Source: an uncultured Ruminococcus sp.
GTDB taxonomy: Bacteria > Bacillota > Clostridia > Oscillospirales > Ruminococcaceae
NCBI GenBank assembly: GCA_910579835.1
Contig: CAJTWQ010000050.1
Span: 1-12,973, forward strand
Length of the DNA stretch: 12,973 bases
Direction: 5' to 3'
The notes beneath the pieces are model-generated. The model ran no database searches, had not been told where the DNA came from, and saw only the letters and a program-made list of their open reading frames with translations. A program made the position numbers and the translations under genes. Position 1 is the stretch's first letter. Each line of letters starts with the position of its first letter. Of this stretch, positions 1 to 7,030 are shown piece after piece.

Positions 1-181
1 TCTGTTTTTTTCTTCGCCTGAAATTCAATCTGCAGTTTTGCTCTTCTCTAAATTTGTATTCACAATGTTTGTATACATCAGCTCTGCATATAGAATTGCT
101 AACGAAATTAAAGATTTAGGGCGCTGCTTATTTTCGGCAAGGATGTATTAATGCGATGATTATAAACTTTCTGGATAGTAT

Positions 182-1009
182 TCAGGATTTTACACTCCGT
201 ATGACAATACAGGTTATATTATCAATACCGCCCCGTGCAAGAGCCAGTTCCACAAGATGCTGAGCCGCAAACTGATCGCCGTATTTCATCAGCACCCAAA
301 GTATCTCCTCATCCATGACCATATCCGCCAGACCGTCGCTGCACAGCAGTACCTCGCCCACAGCAAGATCAAGCGGTTCGTAAACAAGCGCCTTAAGTCC
401 GATACGTCCCCTGTCTGCACCTAAAAATGAAGTGAGCCTATGAGCATCTTCACTCAGCAAAGCTTCCTCCTTTGTATAAATACCGGCTTTCAGCTTTTTT
501 ACAGCCAGCGTCTGATCCTCGGAAACCTGACGTATCTTACTGCCGCTTATGAAGTAAATCCTGCTGTCGCCTATACTGAACGGATAAACCAGATTTCCTC
601 TGACACATGCCATTGCAAATGTGCTTCCGCCGAGATCCGCCCCCTTTTCCTGAACCATGCGGCATATTCTGTTATTGGCTTCGGCTGCATATTCGTTTAC
701 AGTATCGTATAATTTTTCAAGAGAAGCTTTTTTTATCTTATCGGAAAATTCTCTCATGGCAGTGACAGCGATCTCCGAAGCCAAATCTCCGAACTGCTCT
801 CCTCCCATACCGTCACAAACGCCGAAAACATATCTGTCAGAATAATTCAACACACGATGACCGCAAAGCTCCTCAGCCCCACGAATACCGAGAATATCGG
901 CGTAAAAATTATCCTCGTTGGAAAACCGCACTTTGCCCTTATTTGTCGCGATACTGACAAAAACAGGCAGCACATCCGATCTCGCCCCGGATTTCTTTGA
1001 TTTTTTCAT
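182..1009 (-). CDS. PP2C-family Ser/Thr protein phosphatase
   Basis: A 275-residue cytoplasmic metal-dependent phosphatase that would remove phosphate from Ser/Thr of proteins phosphorylated by Hanks-type kinases. The PP2C motifs appear in order: RFSNEDN (28-34), DGMGG (66-70) with metal-ligand Asp66, GGST (127-130), GDSR (147-150), CSDGL (223-227) with Asp225, and GGIDNIT (260-266) with metal-ligand Asp263. The usual DHS/DHT segment reads SEDQT (163-167). The length is normal for a stand-alone bacterial PP2C, and no membrane segment or extra domain is present. The ATG is preceded by GGAGGG (1013-1018) at a short spacing. The gene starts 15 bp after the stop of the upstream dockerin-like ORF and is probably on the same transcript, from the promoter at 1454-1482. 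The kinase at 7389 is a plausible partner, but that is inference. No clear terminator is visible between the stop and the left edge. Confidence 0.93.
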   Translation of the reverse strand: MKKSKKSGARSDVLPVFVSIATNKGKVRFSNEDNFYADILGIRGAEELCGHRVLNYSDRYVFGVCDGMGGEQFGDLASEIAVTAMREFSDKIKKASLEKLYDTVNEYAAEANNRICRMVQEKGADLGGSTFAMACVRGNLVYPFSIGDSRIYFISGSKIRQVSEDQTLAVKKLKAGIYTKEEALLSEDAHRLTSFLGADRGRIGLKALVYEPLDLAVGEVLLCSDGLADMVMDEEILWVLMKYGDQFAAQHLVELALARGGIDNITCIVIRSVKS

Positions 1010-1024
1010 ATTCCCTCCGCTTTG

Positions 1025-1306
1025 TTAATCATTTTCTCTTATCCATTCCTCAATTGACGAAAACTCCTTTCCGTTTGCCGACGACAAAAGAGTGTAATAT
1101 CTTTGTACAAGAGCAGCATCGGTTCCGTTGATAAGCCCATCGCCGTTCACATCAACCGCCTTGACCTGCTCCGGAGTAAATGAACTGTCATCGTACATAA
1201 TCAGCGTGTATTCATGAAGGATCATTGCTGCGGCGTGCCCTGAGATTTTCCAGCCCGCAAAGCATTTCGTCCATACTTCCCGCCCGAAATAAAGTTTCTT
1301 TATCAA
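1025..1306 (-). CDS. Small ORF with a degenerate dockerin type I domain
   Basis: A 93-residue ORF. Its second dockerin repeat carries an intact Ca-binding loop, D52-V-N54-G-D56-G-L-I59-N60-G-T-D63, followed by the helix AALVQRYYTLLSS. The first repeat keeps its helix (KISG at 20-23, then AAAMILHEYT) but its loop is degraded: the expected D-x-N-x-D-G ligands read K-C-F-A-G-W (14-19) and the final Asp is Ala25. Dockerins normally end secreted enzymes or scaffoldins and bind cohesins with two such loops. Here there is no catalytic domain, no signal peptide and no convincing ribosome binding site. The first possible start is TTG, the frame is open only back to about 1339, and in-frame ATGs occur inside the domain. 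It is best read as the 3' remnant of a lost dockerin gene now ahead of the phosphatase. A short expressed protein cannot be excluded, and the start is uncertain. Confidence 0.55.
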   Translation of the reverse strand: MIKKLYFGREVWTKCFAGWKISGHAAAMILHEYTLIMYDDSSFTPEQVKAVDVNGDGLINGTDAALVQRYYTLLSSANGKEFSSIEEWIREND

Positions 1307-1453
1307 CTCTGCTCGAAAAACTTCAACATAACGCCCGGATTATCAAAGTATCAGCCAACCCATAAATACTTCTGAATATTTCAATTAAAGTTTATGTAAA
1401 CACGCTTTAAAATTCTGCGTCGGGCGGTATGTTGCAGGCATCCGAACAGGTCT

Positions 1454-1482
1454 ATTATAACATATTATACTTTAAAAATCAA
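1454..1482 (-). promoter_or_regulatory. Sigma-A promoter for the dockerin-like ORF and phosphatase
   Basis: Read on the minus strand: -35 TTGATT (1477-1482), a 17-nt spacer, and -10 TATAAT (1454-1459, perfect). Transcription would begin near 1447, about 140 nt before the first possible dockerin-ORF start. The -10 is followed at once by AGACCTGTTCGGA (1441-1453), which recurs in the kinase leader at 7170-7182. Confidence 0.7.
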
Positions 1483-1502
1483 TATCTGATAACAAAATTG
1501 AA

Positions 1503-1625
1503 GAAACACCACACAACTATTGTGCGAATCTGCAAGACGTTAAAAACCTGTGTTCATAGGGAAGATGTGCGATACTAAACATACGGCTTATCCCATGAAC
1601 ACAGGTTCTAATAGTACGGTGTTTC
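1503..1625. repeat. Inverted-repeat element 1 (MITE-like)
   Basis: A 123-bp intergenic element with nested inverted repeats. The outer arms are GAAACACC (1503-1510) and GGTGTTTC (1618-1625), then ACTATT (1516-1521) with AATAGT (1610-1615). The inner arms are AACCTGTGTTCAT (1545-1557) with ATGAACACAGGTT (1595-1607), 13 bp perfect, extended by GGGA/TCCC across one bulged A. The left half also carries a roughly 23-nt asymmetric stretch resembling the leader motif at 1710-1747. The arm sequence and the adjacent TGTGCG recur in the element at 7169-7362, so the two are related. No coding capacity or target duplication is evident. It could be a non-autonomous transposon relic or a structured RNA. 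Confidence 0.65.
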
Positions 1626-1657
1626 CTTGATTTCCGCAGCAGTCACTTTGCCGGGCA

Positions 1658-1686
1658 TTGACATTTTTAACAGACAGTAGTATAAT
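1658..1686 (+). promoter_or_regulatory. Perfect consensus sigma-A promoter for the amidohydrolase
   Basis: TTGACA (1658-1663), exactly 17 nt, then TATAAT (1681-1686): a full consensus match. The predicted start near 1693 leaves a leader of about 90 nt before the ATG at 1786, containing the hairpin at 1707-1757 and AGGAGG at 1772-1777, eight bases from the start codon. It lies 33 bp beyond inverted-repeat element 1. Confidence 0.85.
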
Positions 1687-1706
1687 CAATAAAGAAAAGG
1701 TAAAGT

Positions 1707-1757
1707 AATACCACACAATTACTATGCAAAGCCGCAAGGCGTTAATAACGCGGTATT
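1707..1757 (+). promoter_or_regulatory. Leader hairpin with GCAA tetraloop, upstream of the amidohydrolase
   Basis: In the predicted 5' leader, AATACC (1707-1712) pairs with GGTATT (1752-1757), enclosing GCC-GCAA-GGC (1731-1740), a GNRA-type tetraloop stem. The interior resembles the left half of element 1: 1511-1548 and 1713-1750 align without gaps over 38 nt at 29 identities, both starting ACACA and both holding GCAAG then CGTTAA. There is no T-run after the hairpin, so it is not an obvious terminator. It matches no riboswitch class I recognise. It may be another member of the repeat family or a regulatory RNA motif. Confidence 0.45.
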
Positions 1758-1785
1758 GCTGTAAATTTTTCAGGAGGTAATAAAT

Positions 1786-2592
1786 ATGGAAAAAGAAATT
1801 TATGACAGATATGAAATAATTGACGCTCATACGCATATATTTCCCGGCGCTATTGCTGAAAAAGCGACTGTTAATATCGGACACTTTTACGACATGCACA
1901 TGGAAAGCTGCGGCAGCTCAAAAAAGCTTATAGAATCTGGCAGCAAAATAGGAGTTTCTCTTTATCTGGTCTGCTCTGTTGCAACGGTGCCTCATCAAAT
2001 CAGTCACATAAATAAATTTATAGCCGGAGAATGTGAAGAAAATAAATGCTTTTTCGGATTCGGCTCTACCCACCCGCTGTCGGAGGATATAGAAGGCGAC
2101 ATTAAACAGATTAAAGAACTTGGTCTCAATGGAGTAAAGCTTCACCCTGATTTCCAGACCTTTGACGCCGACTCTCCTGAAGCATTCAAGATTTATGAAA
2201 TCATCGAGGGCGATCTCCCTCTTCTCATCCATTGCGGTGACGATCGGTATGAATATTCATGCCCGAAGAAAATTGCCGCTATAGCTAAAAATTTCCCAAA
2301 GCTTAAGCTTATCGCTTCACATCTCGGAGGCTATCAGCGTTGGGATGAAGCTCAGGAATATCTCCGTGGCTTTGAAAACGTTCGATTTGACGTATGCAGC
2401 TCCCTTGCATTTATGTCTCCGGAAAAATCGGCGGAACGCATACACGGATTCGGTGCGGAAAACTGTTTTTTCGGTACTGATTTTCCTATGTGGTCTCATG
2501 AAACCGAGCTTGAACGTCTCATAGCTGCAAATCTTTCAGATTCTGAGCTTCGTGGAATCCTGGCTGGGAATTTCAAAAAGTTTATGTTCTGA
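1786..2592 (+). CDS. Amidohydrolase-2 family metal-dependent hydrolase
   Basis: A 268-residue TIM-barrel hydrolase of the amidohydrolase-related (ACMSD/PF04909-like) group. Metal-site motifs are visible in order: DAHTHIFP (13-20) with His15 and His17, GVKLHP (116-121) with His120, LLIHCGDD (146-153) with His149, ASHLGG (177-182) with His179, and FGTDFPMW (229-236) with the catalytic Asp232. Such enzymes hydrolyse or decarboxylate small molecules with one or two divalent metals. The substrate cannot be told from sequence, and no neighbour points to a pathway. It is cytoplasmic with no signal peptide. The start is well supported by AGGAGG at 1772-1777, eight bases before the ATG, and by the consensus promoter at 1658-1686. 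No terminator is seen before the sigma-factor gene 145 bp downstream, so partial readthrough is possible. Confidence 0.88.
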   Translation: MEKEIYDRYEIIDAHTHIFPGAIAEKATVNIGHFYDMHMESCGSSKKLIESGSKIGVSLYLVCSVATVPHQISHINKFIAGECEENKCFFGFGSTHPLSEDIEGDIKQIKELGLNGVKLHPDFQTFDADSPEAFKIYEIIEGDLPLLIHCGDDRYEYSCPKKIAAIAKNFPKLKLIASHLGGYQRWDEAQEYLRGFENVRFDVCSSLAFMSPEKSAERIHGFGAENCFFGTDFPMWSHETELERLIAANLSDSELRGILAGNFKKFMF

Positions 2593-2737
2593 TAATATGG
2601 CGTATATGTACTTTAAAACACGTTAGCATATGATAACTGTTTTTCAAAAATTTTTTAGAAAAAATCGTCTTTTTTGCCCTCTAAAATCACTTATTAGTGA
2701 AAGCTTTCAAATTCTCAATTACAGGAGGGATGAAAAA

Positions 2738-3328
2738 ATGCTTGCTGACACAAAAACAAATCCCGGAGGTGACCTTATCATTTTAGCATTTAATCAAGAA
2801 AGTGAAGCCTCCGCCGACATAGGTGAGGTCAACCGCCTGATAAGCACCTGCAATACGTCTAAGGACAGTCTTGAACAACTGTATATTATGTTTAAATCCA
2901 CGGTTTTTGCCATAGCTTTCGGCATCACATCCGACTATCATCTTTCAGAGGACTGCGTTGCCGAGACATTTGTAAGGCTTACTCAGATCAAGGGATTTAA
3001 TCCCCGCAAAGGTGACGGCAAGGGCTTCATCCTTACAACAGCACGCAACGTTGCATTAGAGCTTCGCCGGCGCTATAAAAAAGAGATCAACAACTATATA
3101 ATTCAGAGCTACGGCGACGCTGAACAGACTGTCGAAGACAGTATATATATAAATCAGCTTTTAAAGCATCTTAACGATAAGCAGAAACAAATAGTCGTTT
3201 TGAAATGCTGTGCTGAAATGACGTTCAAGGAAATAGCAAAGATTATGAAATGTCCCGAAACTACGGTAAAATCAAGGTACAAACGAGCAATGAATATTTT
3301 ACAGGAAAAGGCAGGTGCAGACAAGTGA
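2738..3328 (+). CDS. ECF-type RNA polymerase sigma factor
   Basis: A 196-residue sigma-70 family protein of the small two-domain (ECF) kind. Region 2 lies at about 45-115: LYIMFKSTVFAIAF, then HLSEDCVAETFVRL, then the basic segment TARNVALELRRRYKK. Region 4 lies at about 139-190: NDKQKQIVVLKC and the helix-turn-helix MTFKEIAKIMKCPETTVKSR. It would direct RNA polymerase to a specific regulon. The ATG at 2738 was chosen because AGGAGG (2723-2728) sits nine bases upstream. An in-frame ATG at 2630 would add a 36-residue low-complexity N-terminus with no good ribosome binding site, and the ATG at 2730 is out of frame. The stop overlaps the GTG start of the next gene (GTGA, 3325-3328), suggesting translational coupling with a membrane partner. 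A 12-bp palindrome, TGAAAGCTTTCA (2698-2709), just upstream might be an operator. Confidence 0.9.
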   Translation: MLADTKTNPGGDLIILAFNQESEASADIGEVNRLISTCNTSKDSLEQLYIMFKSTVFAIAFGITSDYHLSEDCVAETFVRLTQIKGFNPRKGDGKGFILTTARNVALELRRRYKKEINNYIIQSYGDAEQTVEDSIYINQLLKHLNDKQKQIVVLKCCAEMTFKEIAKIMKCPETTVKSRYKRAMNILQEKAGADK

Positions 3329-4842
3329 AAAAGAATGATTTCAATTCAAATCAGGAATTTGAAAAATTGCTGAAAGAAAAAATGAATGAACTTTCGTCCT
3401 CTGTGGATTGCTTTGACAAAATTTCCGCAAGAGCTTTTCCTGAAAGGGATTCGGATTTTTCCGACTGCGGGTTCATCGTAAGTGACCTTGAAAACGTAAC
3501 GGGAAAGCGAAGAATATTTCCGGTATTCAAATGGGTATCTGCGGCCGCGGCAATTGTGCTCTGTATAAGCATAATTCCTAAGACCGCCATTATCAACAGC
3601 CTGCGCAGCTCTATGAATAACAAACCGAATAAATGCAAATTTAACGCTATTATCAGCGAGATAAAAAAAGAGACGGCGTCAGGAGACTACCATATATGCG
3701 ATATTTCGCTAAATGATTATATCAGCCGGGATGTTCTTGTCACTCCGCTTTACACCTGCCCTTTTGAGGAGTGCGGCGACGACCTGAACGTAAGGCTTTA
3801 TATCAGAACCATAGGCGGAATCAGGACAAATCAGATATACGCTGTCGAATACCGCGGCGAATACTCCGAGGATAATATAGTGGCCGTTGCTGAATCCGGT
3901 GTAAGCTTCTCCAAAAATGAAGCGGCATCCATAGAAGAAAACGTCTCTTATTATTTCAGCAGCGAGGATATATGCTCCGAAGCTGCATCATCTTTTTTCA
4001 GCTACGCCGGCGATGTCGGACTTACCGACCGTGAGGGACGTTCTGTTTCCGCGGCAAGCTTTACTGACATATCGTTTTATAAATCCGAAAACAGTATCGC
4101 TAAAATTCAGACAGATGTAATTTACTACCGCGATAATAATTCAAATCAGTATTATTACGATATTATATCAACTGATTATTCCGGTCAGGAAATCGATATT
4201 CCTGAAAATTTATGGTCAAGTTCGATATGCTATAATGGCGTTTCGGCTATGCCGCAATCAAACTCAGGCGGAATGTCAAAGACAGAAATTTTTGACATTC
4301 CGGATAACTCTCAATGTGAGCTTTTCTTCTTTACACCCGTATGCTCTTATCCATGGAATCGTGATAAAACTGCATCACCGGTAGGAGAATATATTGCTGA
4401 ACAGCATAACAGCTATGAGATGACAGGAGAAATTCTGAGTCATATAGCGTATCCGGAAGATACCTCTTTCCAGCGCAGCATGAGAATTTATCTCGGCAAA
4501 AAAGTTCCTGCCGCGGTATATCCTGAAGAAAGCAAGGAATCTGCCCAGTATTACAATACAATGGATTACACAAGCACAAACGAAAGCATTCCATCTGAAA
4601 CCAGTCTTGACAGCAAAATCTACGATCTTCAATCTAAACTTGCTATGATTGATAATGATATTGACGGCAACGGCGTTACAGATGAAGAAAAGACAGAGAT
4701 GGAGCTTGAGAGACGGAAAATACAGGAGGAGATCACACGGCTGGAACAGTATAATGATTTCCTGAAAGCAGCGAAAGATACAGAAGTAAATTATGCTGTT
4801 TCATCGGGAAACGCATCGGCTCAGGCTGAACAGAAAAACTGA
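3325..4842 (+). CDS. Single-pass membrane protein, candidate anti-sigma/sensor partner of the ECF sigma factor
   Basis: A 505-residue protein starting at a GTG that overlaps the sigma-factor stop, with AGGTG (3313-3317) as a likely ribosome binding site. An upstream in-frame ATG at 3250 lies inside the sigma gene and is less likely. Residues 1-66 are charged and probably cytoplasmic. One membrane segment lies at about 67-90 (FKWVSAAAAIVLCISIIP). Residues 91-505 should be extracytoplasmic and have no domain I recognise. The C-terminus (about 427-483) is a predicted coiled coil interrupted by DNDIDGNGVTDEE (443-455), resembling a thrombospondin type-3 Ca-binding repeat. Topology and coupling fit an anti-sigma factor holding the sigma factor at the membrane until an outside signal arrives. 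I see no zinc-binding HxxxCxxC anti-sigma motif or RsgI-like sequence, so the role is inferred from position. It is followed by the hairpin-rich region and terminator. Confidence 0.75.
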   Translation: MKKNDFNSNQEFEKLLKEKMNELSSSVDCFDKISARAFPERDSDFSDCGFIVSDLENVTGKRRIFPVFKWVSAAAAIVLCISIIPKTAIINSLRSSMNNKPNKCKFNAIISEIKKETASGDYHICDISLNDYISRDVLVTPLYTCPFEECGDDLNVRLYIRTIGGIRTNQIYAVEYRGEYSEDNIVAVAESGVSFSKNEAASIEENVSYYFSSEDICSEAASSFFSYAGDVGLTDREGRSVSAASFTDISFYKSENSIAKIQTDVIYYRDNNSNQYYYDIISTDYSGQEIDIPENLWSSSICYNGVSAMPQSNSGGMSKTEIFDIPDNSQCELFFFTPVCSYPWNRDKTASPVGEYIAEQHNSYEMTGEILSHIAYPEDTSFQRSMRIYLGKKVPAAVYPEESKESAQYYNTMDYTSTNESIPSETSLDSKIYDLQSKLAMIDNDIDGNGVTDEEKTEMELERRKIQEEITRLEQYNDFLKAAKDTEVNYAVSSGNASAQAEQKN

Positions 4843-4965
4843 ATTGCAGATGAATGATAATGCTTTTAAGGATATGATCGAAAGATTTAAGCAAAATAGC
4901 AGAGCAGAATAAAACTGTGCATAAATACGATGACCCGCTTATAACAAAAGAAAGTTCTATAACCA

Positions 4966-5084
4966 AGTCGATGACCCTCGCTTTTTGAGCAGCGGTCATC
5001 GACTGATTCAGCAGAGGATTATATTCTCTGCTGAATTATCGGCTTGCTGATGCAAGTCAGCGCTGCTTTGTTGAAAGCAGCGCT
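4966..5084. repeat. Run of four consecutive intergenic hairpins
   Basis: Four separate inverted repeats follow one another: AGTCGATGACC (4966-4976) with GGTCATCGACT (4994-5004), ATTCAGCAGAG (5006-5016) with CTCTGCTGAAT (5026-5036), CTTGC (5043-5047) with GCAAG (5052-5056), and AGCGCTGCTTT (5059-5069) with AAAGCAGCGCT (5074-5084). Three have perfect 11-bp stems. The last is followed by TTT and could act as a weak plus-strand terminator. A partial copy of the first arm, CGATGACCC, also occurs at 4928-4936. The rest of 4843-5170 holds no convincing gene. The run lies between convergent genes and may be stacked terminators, mRNA 3'-end protection or a structured RNA. Confidence 0.7.
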
Positions 5085-5087
5085 TTT

Positions 5088-5125
5088 AAAAAAGCTCCCC
5101 GAAGAAACTTCTCCGGGGAGTTTTT
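5088..5125. terminator. Bidirectional intrinsic terminator between the membrane-protein gene and asnB
   Basis: The GC-rich stem CTCCCCG (5095-5101) with CGGGGAG (5114-5120) is flanked by AAAAAA (5088-5093) and TTTTT (5121-5125). It therefore gives a U-run in both directions and fits the convergent gene arrangement. Confidence 0.9.
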
Positions 5126-5170
5126 GCTATACTCATGTTATACTTATGAACTACTTTTGTACAGTGAGTC

Positions 5171-7000
5171 CTATACTAGTTTTATTTTAAATCTTTTAAG
5201 CCAGTAGTCGAGCTGAATGAAGAAAGCTATGGTCTGCGGCAAATTCATTAACTGACCATACCACTGAACGTGATCCTCATGAGTAAGCAGACGTTCAAGC
5301 GCTTTTCGGCTTACAAGTTCGGTAAGCGGACTGCATCTGTCCTCCAGTATCTCTCGAAGCCTGGACGTTACTGCCTCCAAAAATTCTGGATTATGAGTTT
5401 TAGGATATGGACTCTTCTTTCTGTAAAGCACCTTTTCCGGCAGCCAGTCTTTCAGTGCCTCACGGAGAAGTCCCTTTTCCTGTCCCTGCCAGTCCTTGTA
5501 TTCCCAACGTACGTTGTAGAGATATTCCGCAATGCGGTAATCACAGAAAGGAACTCGGACTTCAAGGCCGCTGTACATACTCATTCTGTCTTTTCTGTCA
5601 AGAAGATTCTGCATAAACCAGCTGAAATTAAGCTGCGTCATTTCACGCATACGATATTCAAGTTCACTGTCGGTATGAAGCTTAACAGCGTCATCGGCAG
5701 TCTGCCTGTACGCACTGTATACATAATCTTCGGCGTCAATCCGGTTTCTGTAAGATTCTCCGAGAAAACTTTTGCGGTAGAAGGTACTCTGTGCCCAGGG
5801 AAAACCATCGGTCATGCGGATATCCTTGTCTCTGTACCATGGATAACCGCCAAATATTTCATCAGCGCATTCTCCTGACAGGGCAACTGTGCCGTGTTTT
5901 TTTATTTCACGGCACAGAATCAGCATAGAAGCGTCTACGTCTGCCATACCGGGCAGACCCCTTGCCTCAACGGCAGCATCAAGAGTATTTACAAGCTCTG
6001 GAGTATCGACAATAATCCAGTGATGATCAGTATTAAGATATTCCGCCATGCACTCTATATATTCCGGATCGCTGTTCGGCTGAAAATGGCTTTTGGTAAA
6101 ATATTTATCGTTATCACGGTAATCAATAGAGAACGTGCTCAGCAGCTTTCCCTGATTCTTCATTTCAGATGCAGCCACGCTGGATATAAGACTTGAATCC
6201 AGACCTCCGGATAAAAATGTACAAACAGGAACATCTGAAATAAGCTGTCTTTTTATTGAATCAAGAACAAGCTCCCGAACATGATCGGCAGTCTGTTCAA
6301 AGGTTTCATTAAGCTCATAAGCACGAAGACGCCAGTATTCTTCAAGTCTCAACCCCCGTTCACTGTAAAAACCGCACCAGCCCGGCATGACTTCTTTTAT
6401 TCCGCGTATAACGCCGCATCCGGGAGTTCTGCCCGGAGCCATAAGTATAAGCTCGGCTGCTCCAGTATCGTCTATTTCATGGGGAATATCCGGATGTTCC
6501 ATAAGAACTGTCAGTTCGGAAGCGAAGATAAGCTTATTACCGGTATCATAATAGAACAACGGCTTTACGCCGATTCTGTCTCTTGCCAGAAAGACGCGCC
6601 GCTCCGCTTCGTCATATACGGCAAAGGCAAAAATTCCGTTAAAGCGGTCAACGCAGTTTTTCCCCCACTTTATATAGCTTTTAAGAACGACTTCGGTGTC
6701 GGAGTCCGTCTCAAGCTCAAAATCCTGTTCAAGCTTTCGGCGCAACTCCTGAGTATTGTAAAGCTCTCCGTTGTAGACAATGGTATATTTTTTTTCTCCG
6801 ACGGAACAGCTCATTGGCTGACGGCCGCCGGATATATCTATAACCGCCAGACGTGTATGGATAAGCGCCGCATCACGCGTCAGAACTATCCCCCGCTGAT
6901 CGGGACCTCTTCTTATCATTGCTTTCTGCATTTTTTCGTATATCTTCATATCGCCCCGCATATCCTCAGAAAAGCTTATAGCTCCTGCAATTCCGCACAT
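5171..7000 (-). CDS. asnB: Asparagine synthase (glutamine-hydrolysing)
   Basis: A 609-residue cytoplasmic class II amidotransferase that makes asparagine from aspartate, using glutamine and ATP. Residues 1 to about 210 are the glutaminase domain: it begins MCGIAGA, with Cys2 as the N-terminal nucleophile after Met removal, and keeps Arg50 (HTRL), YNGELYN (76-82) and SDTE (100-103). The synthetase domain contains the ATP pyrophosphatase loop SGGLDSS (264-270), then SGECADEIFGGYPWY, and a C-terminal region with RVPFCDYRIAEY, all typical. The length matches the family and nothing is missing. GGAGGAG (7006-7012) lies close upstream of the ATG, and a sigma-A-like promoter at 7031-7060 gives a short leader. 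It is monocistronic, ending at the bidirectional terminator (5088-5125) and divergent from the kinase. A dedicated amidotransferase role such as peptide or wall-precursor amidation is possible for this family, but nothing nearby indicates it. Confidence 0.96.
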   Translation of the reverse strand: MCGIAGAISFSEDMRGDMKIYEKMQKAMIRRGPDQRGIVLTRDAALIHTRLAVIDISGGRQPMSCSVGEKKYTIVYNGELYNTQELRRKLEQDFELETDSDTEVVLKSYIKWGKNCVDRFNGIFAFAVYDEAERRVFLARDRIGVKPLFYYDTGNKLIFASELTVLMEHPDIPHEIDDTGAAELILMAPGRTPGCGVIRGIKEVMPGWCGFYSERGLRLEEYWRLRAYELNETFEQTADHVRELVLDSIKRQLISDVPVCTFLSGGLDSSLISSVAASEMKNQGKLLSTFSIDYRDNDKYFTKSHFQPNSDPEYIECMAEYLNTDHHWIIVDTPELVNTLDAAVEARGLPGMADVDASMLILCREIKKHGTVALSGECADEIFGGYPWYRDKDIRMTDGFPWAQSTFYRKSFLGESYRNRIDAEDYVYSAYRQTADDAVKLHTDSELEYRMREMTQLNFSWFMQNLLDRKDRMSMYSGLEVRVPFCDYRIAEYLYNVRWEYKDWQGQEKGLLREALKDWLPEKVLYRKKSPYPKTHNPEFLEAVTSRLREILEDRCSPLTELVSRKALERLLTHEDHVQWYGQLMNLPQTIAFFIQLDYWLKRFKIKLV

Positions 7001-7030
7001 ACTATCTCCTCCATTCGTTTGGTGCTGTAT

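Noticed and set aside
2..151. Plus-strand frame open from the left edge to a TAA at 149-151 (about 49 codons)
   Set aside because: It could be the tail of a gene starting outside the window, but the sequence is AT-rich, no family was recognised and about 49 codons is too short to decide. Bases 1-181 otherwise show nothing.
2630..2737. N-terminal extension of the sigma factor from the ATG at 2630
   Set aside because: No ribosome binding site and atypical sequence; the AGGAGG-preceded ATG at 2738 gives a normal ECF length.
4850..4912. 20-codon ORF (MNDNAFKDMIERFKQNSRAE) right after the membrane-protein gene
   Set aside because: No ribosome binding site, very short and no recognised family. 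It may be a fragment.
5270..5878. 202-codon plus-strand frame antisense to asnB
   Set aside because: It lies wholly over a strongly supported gene, has no recognisable domain, and is a codon-bias shadow.
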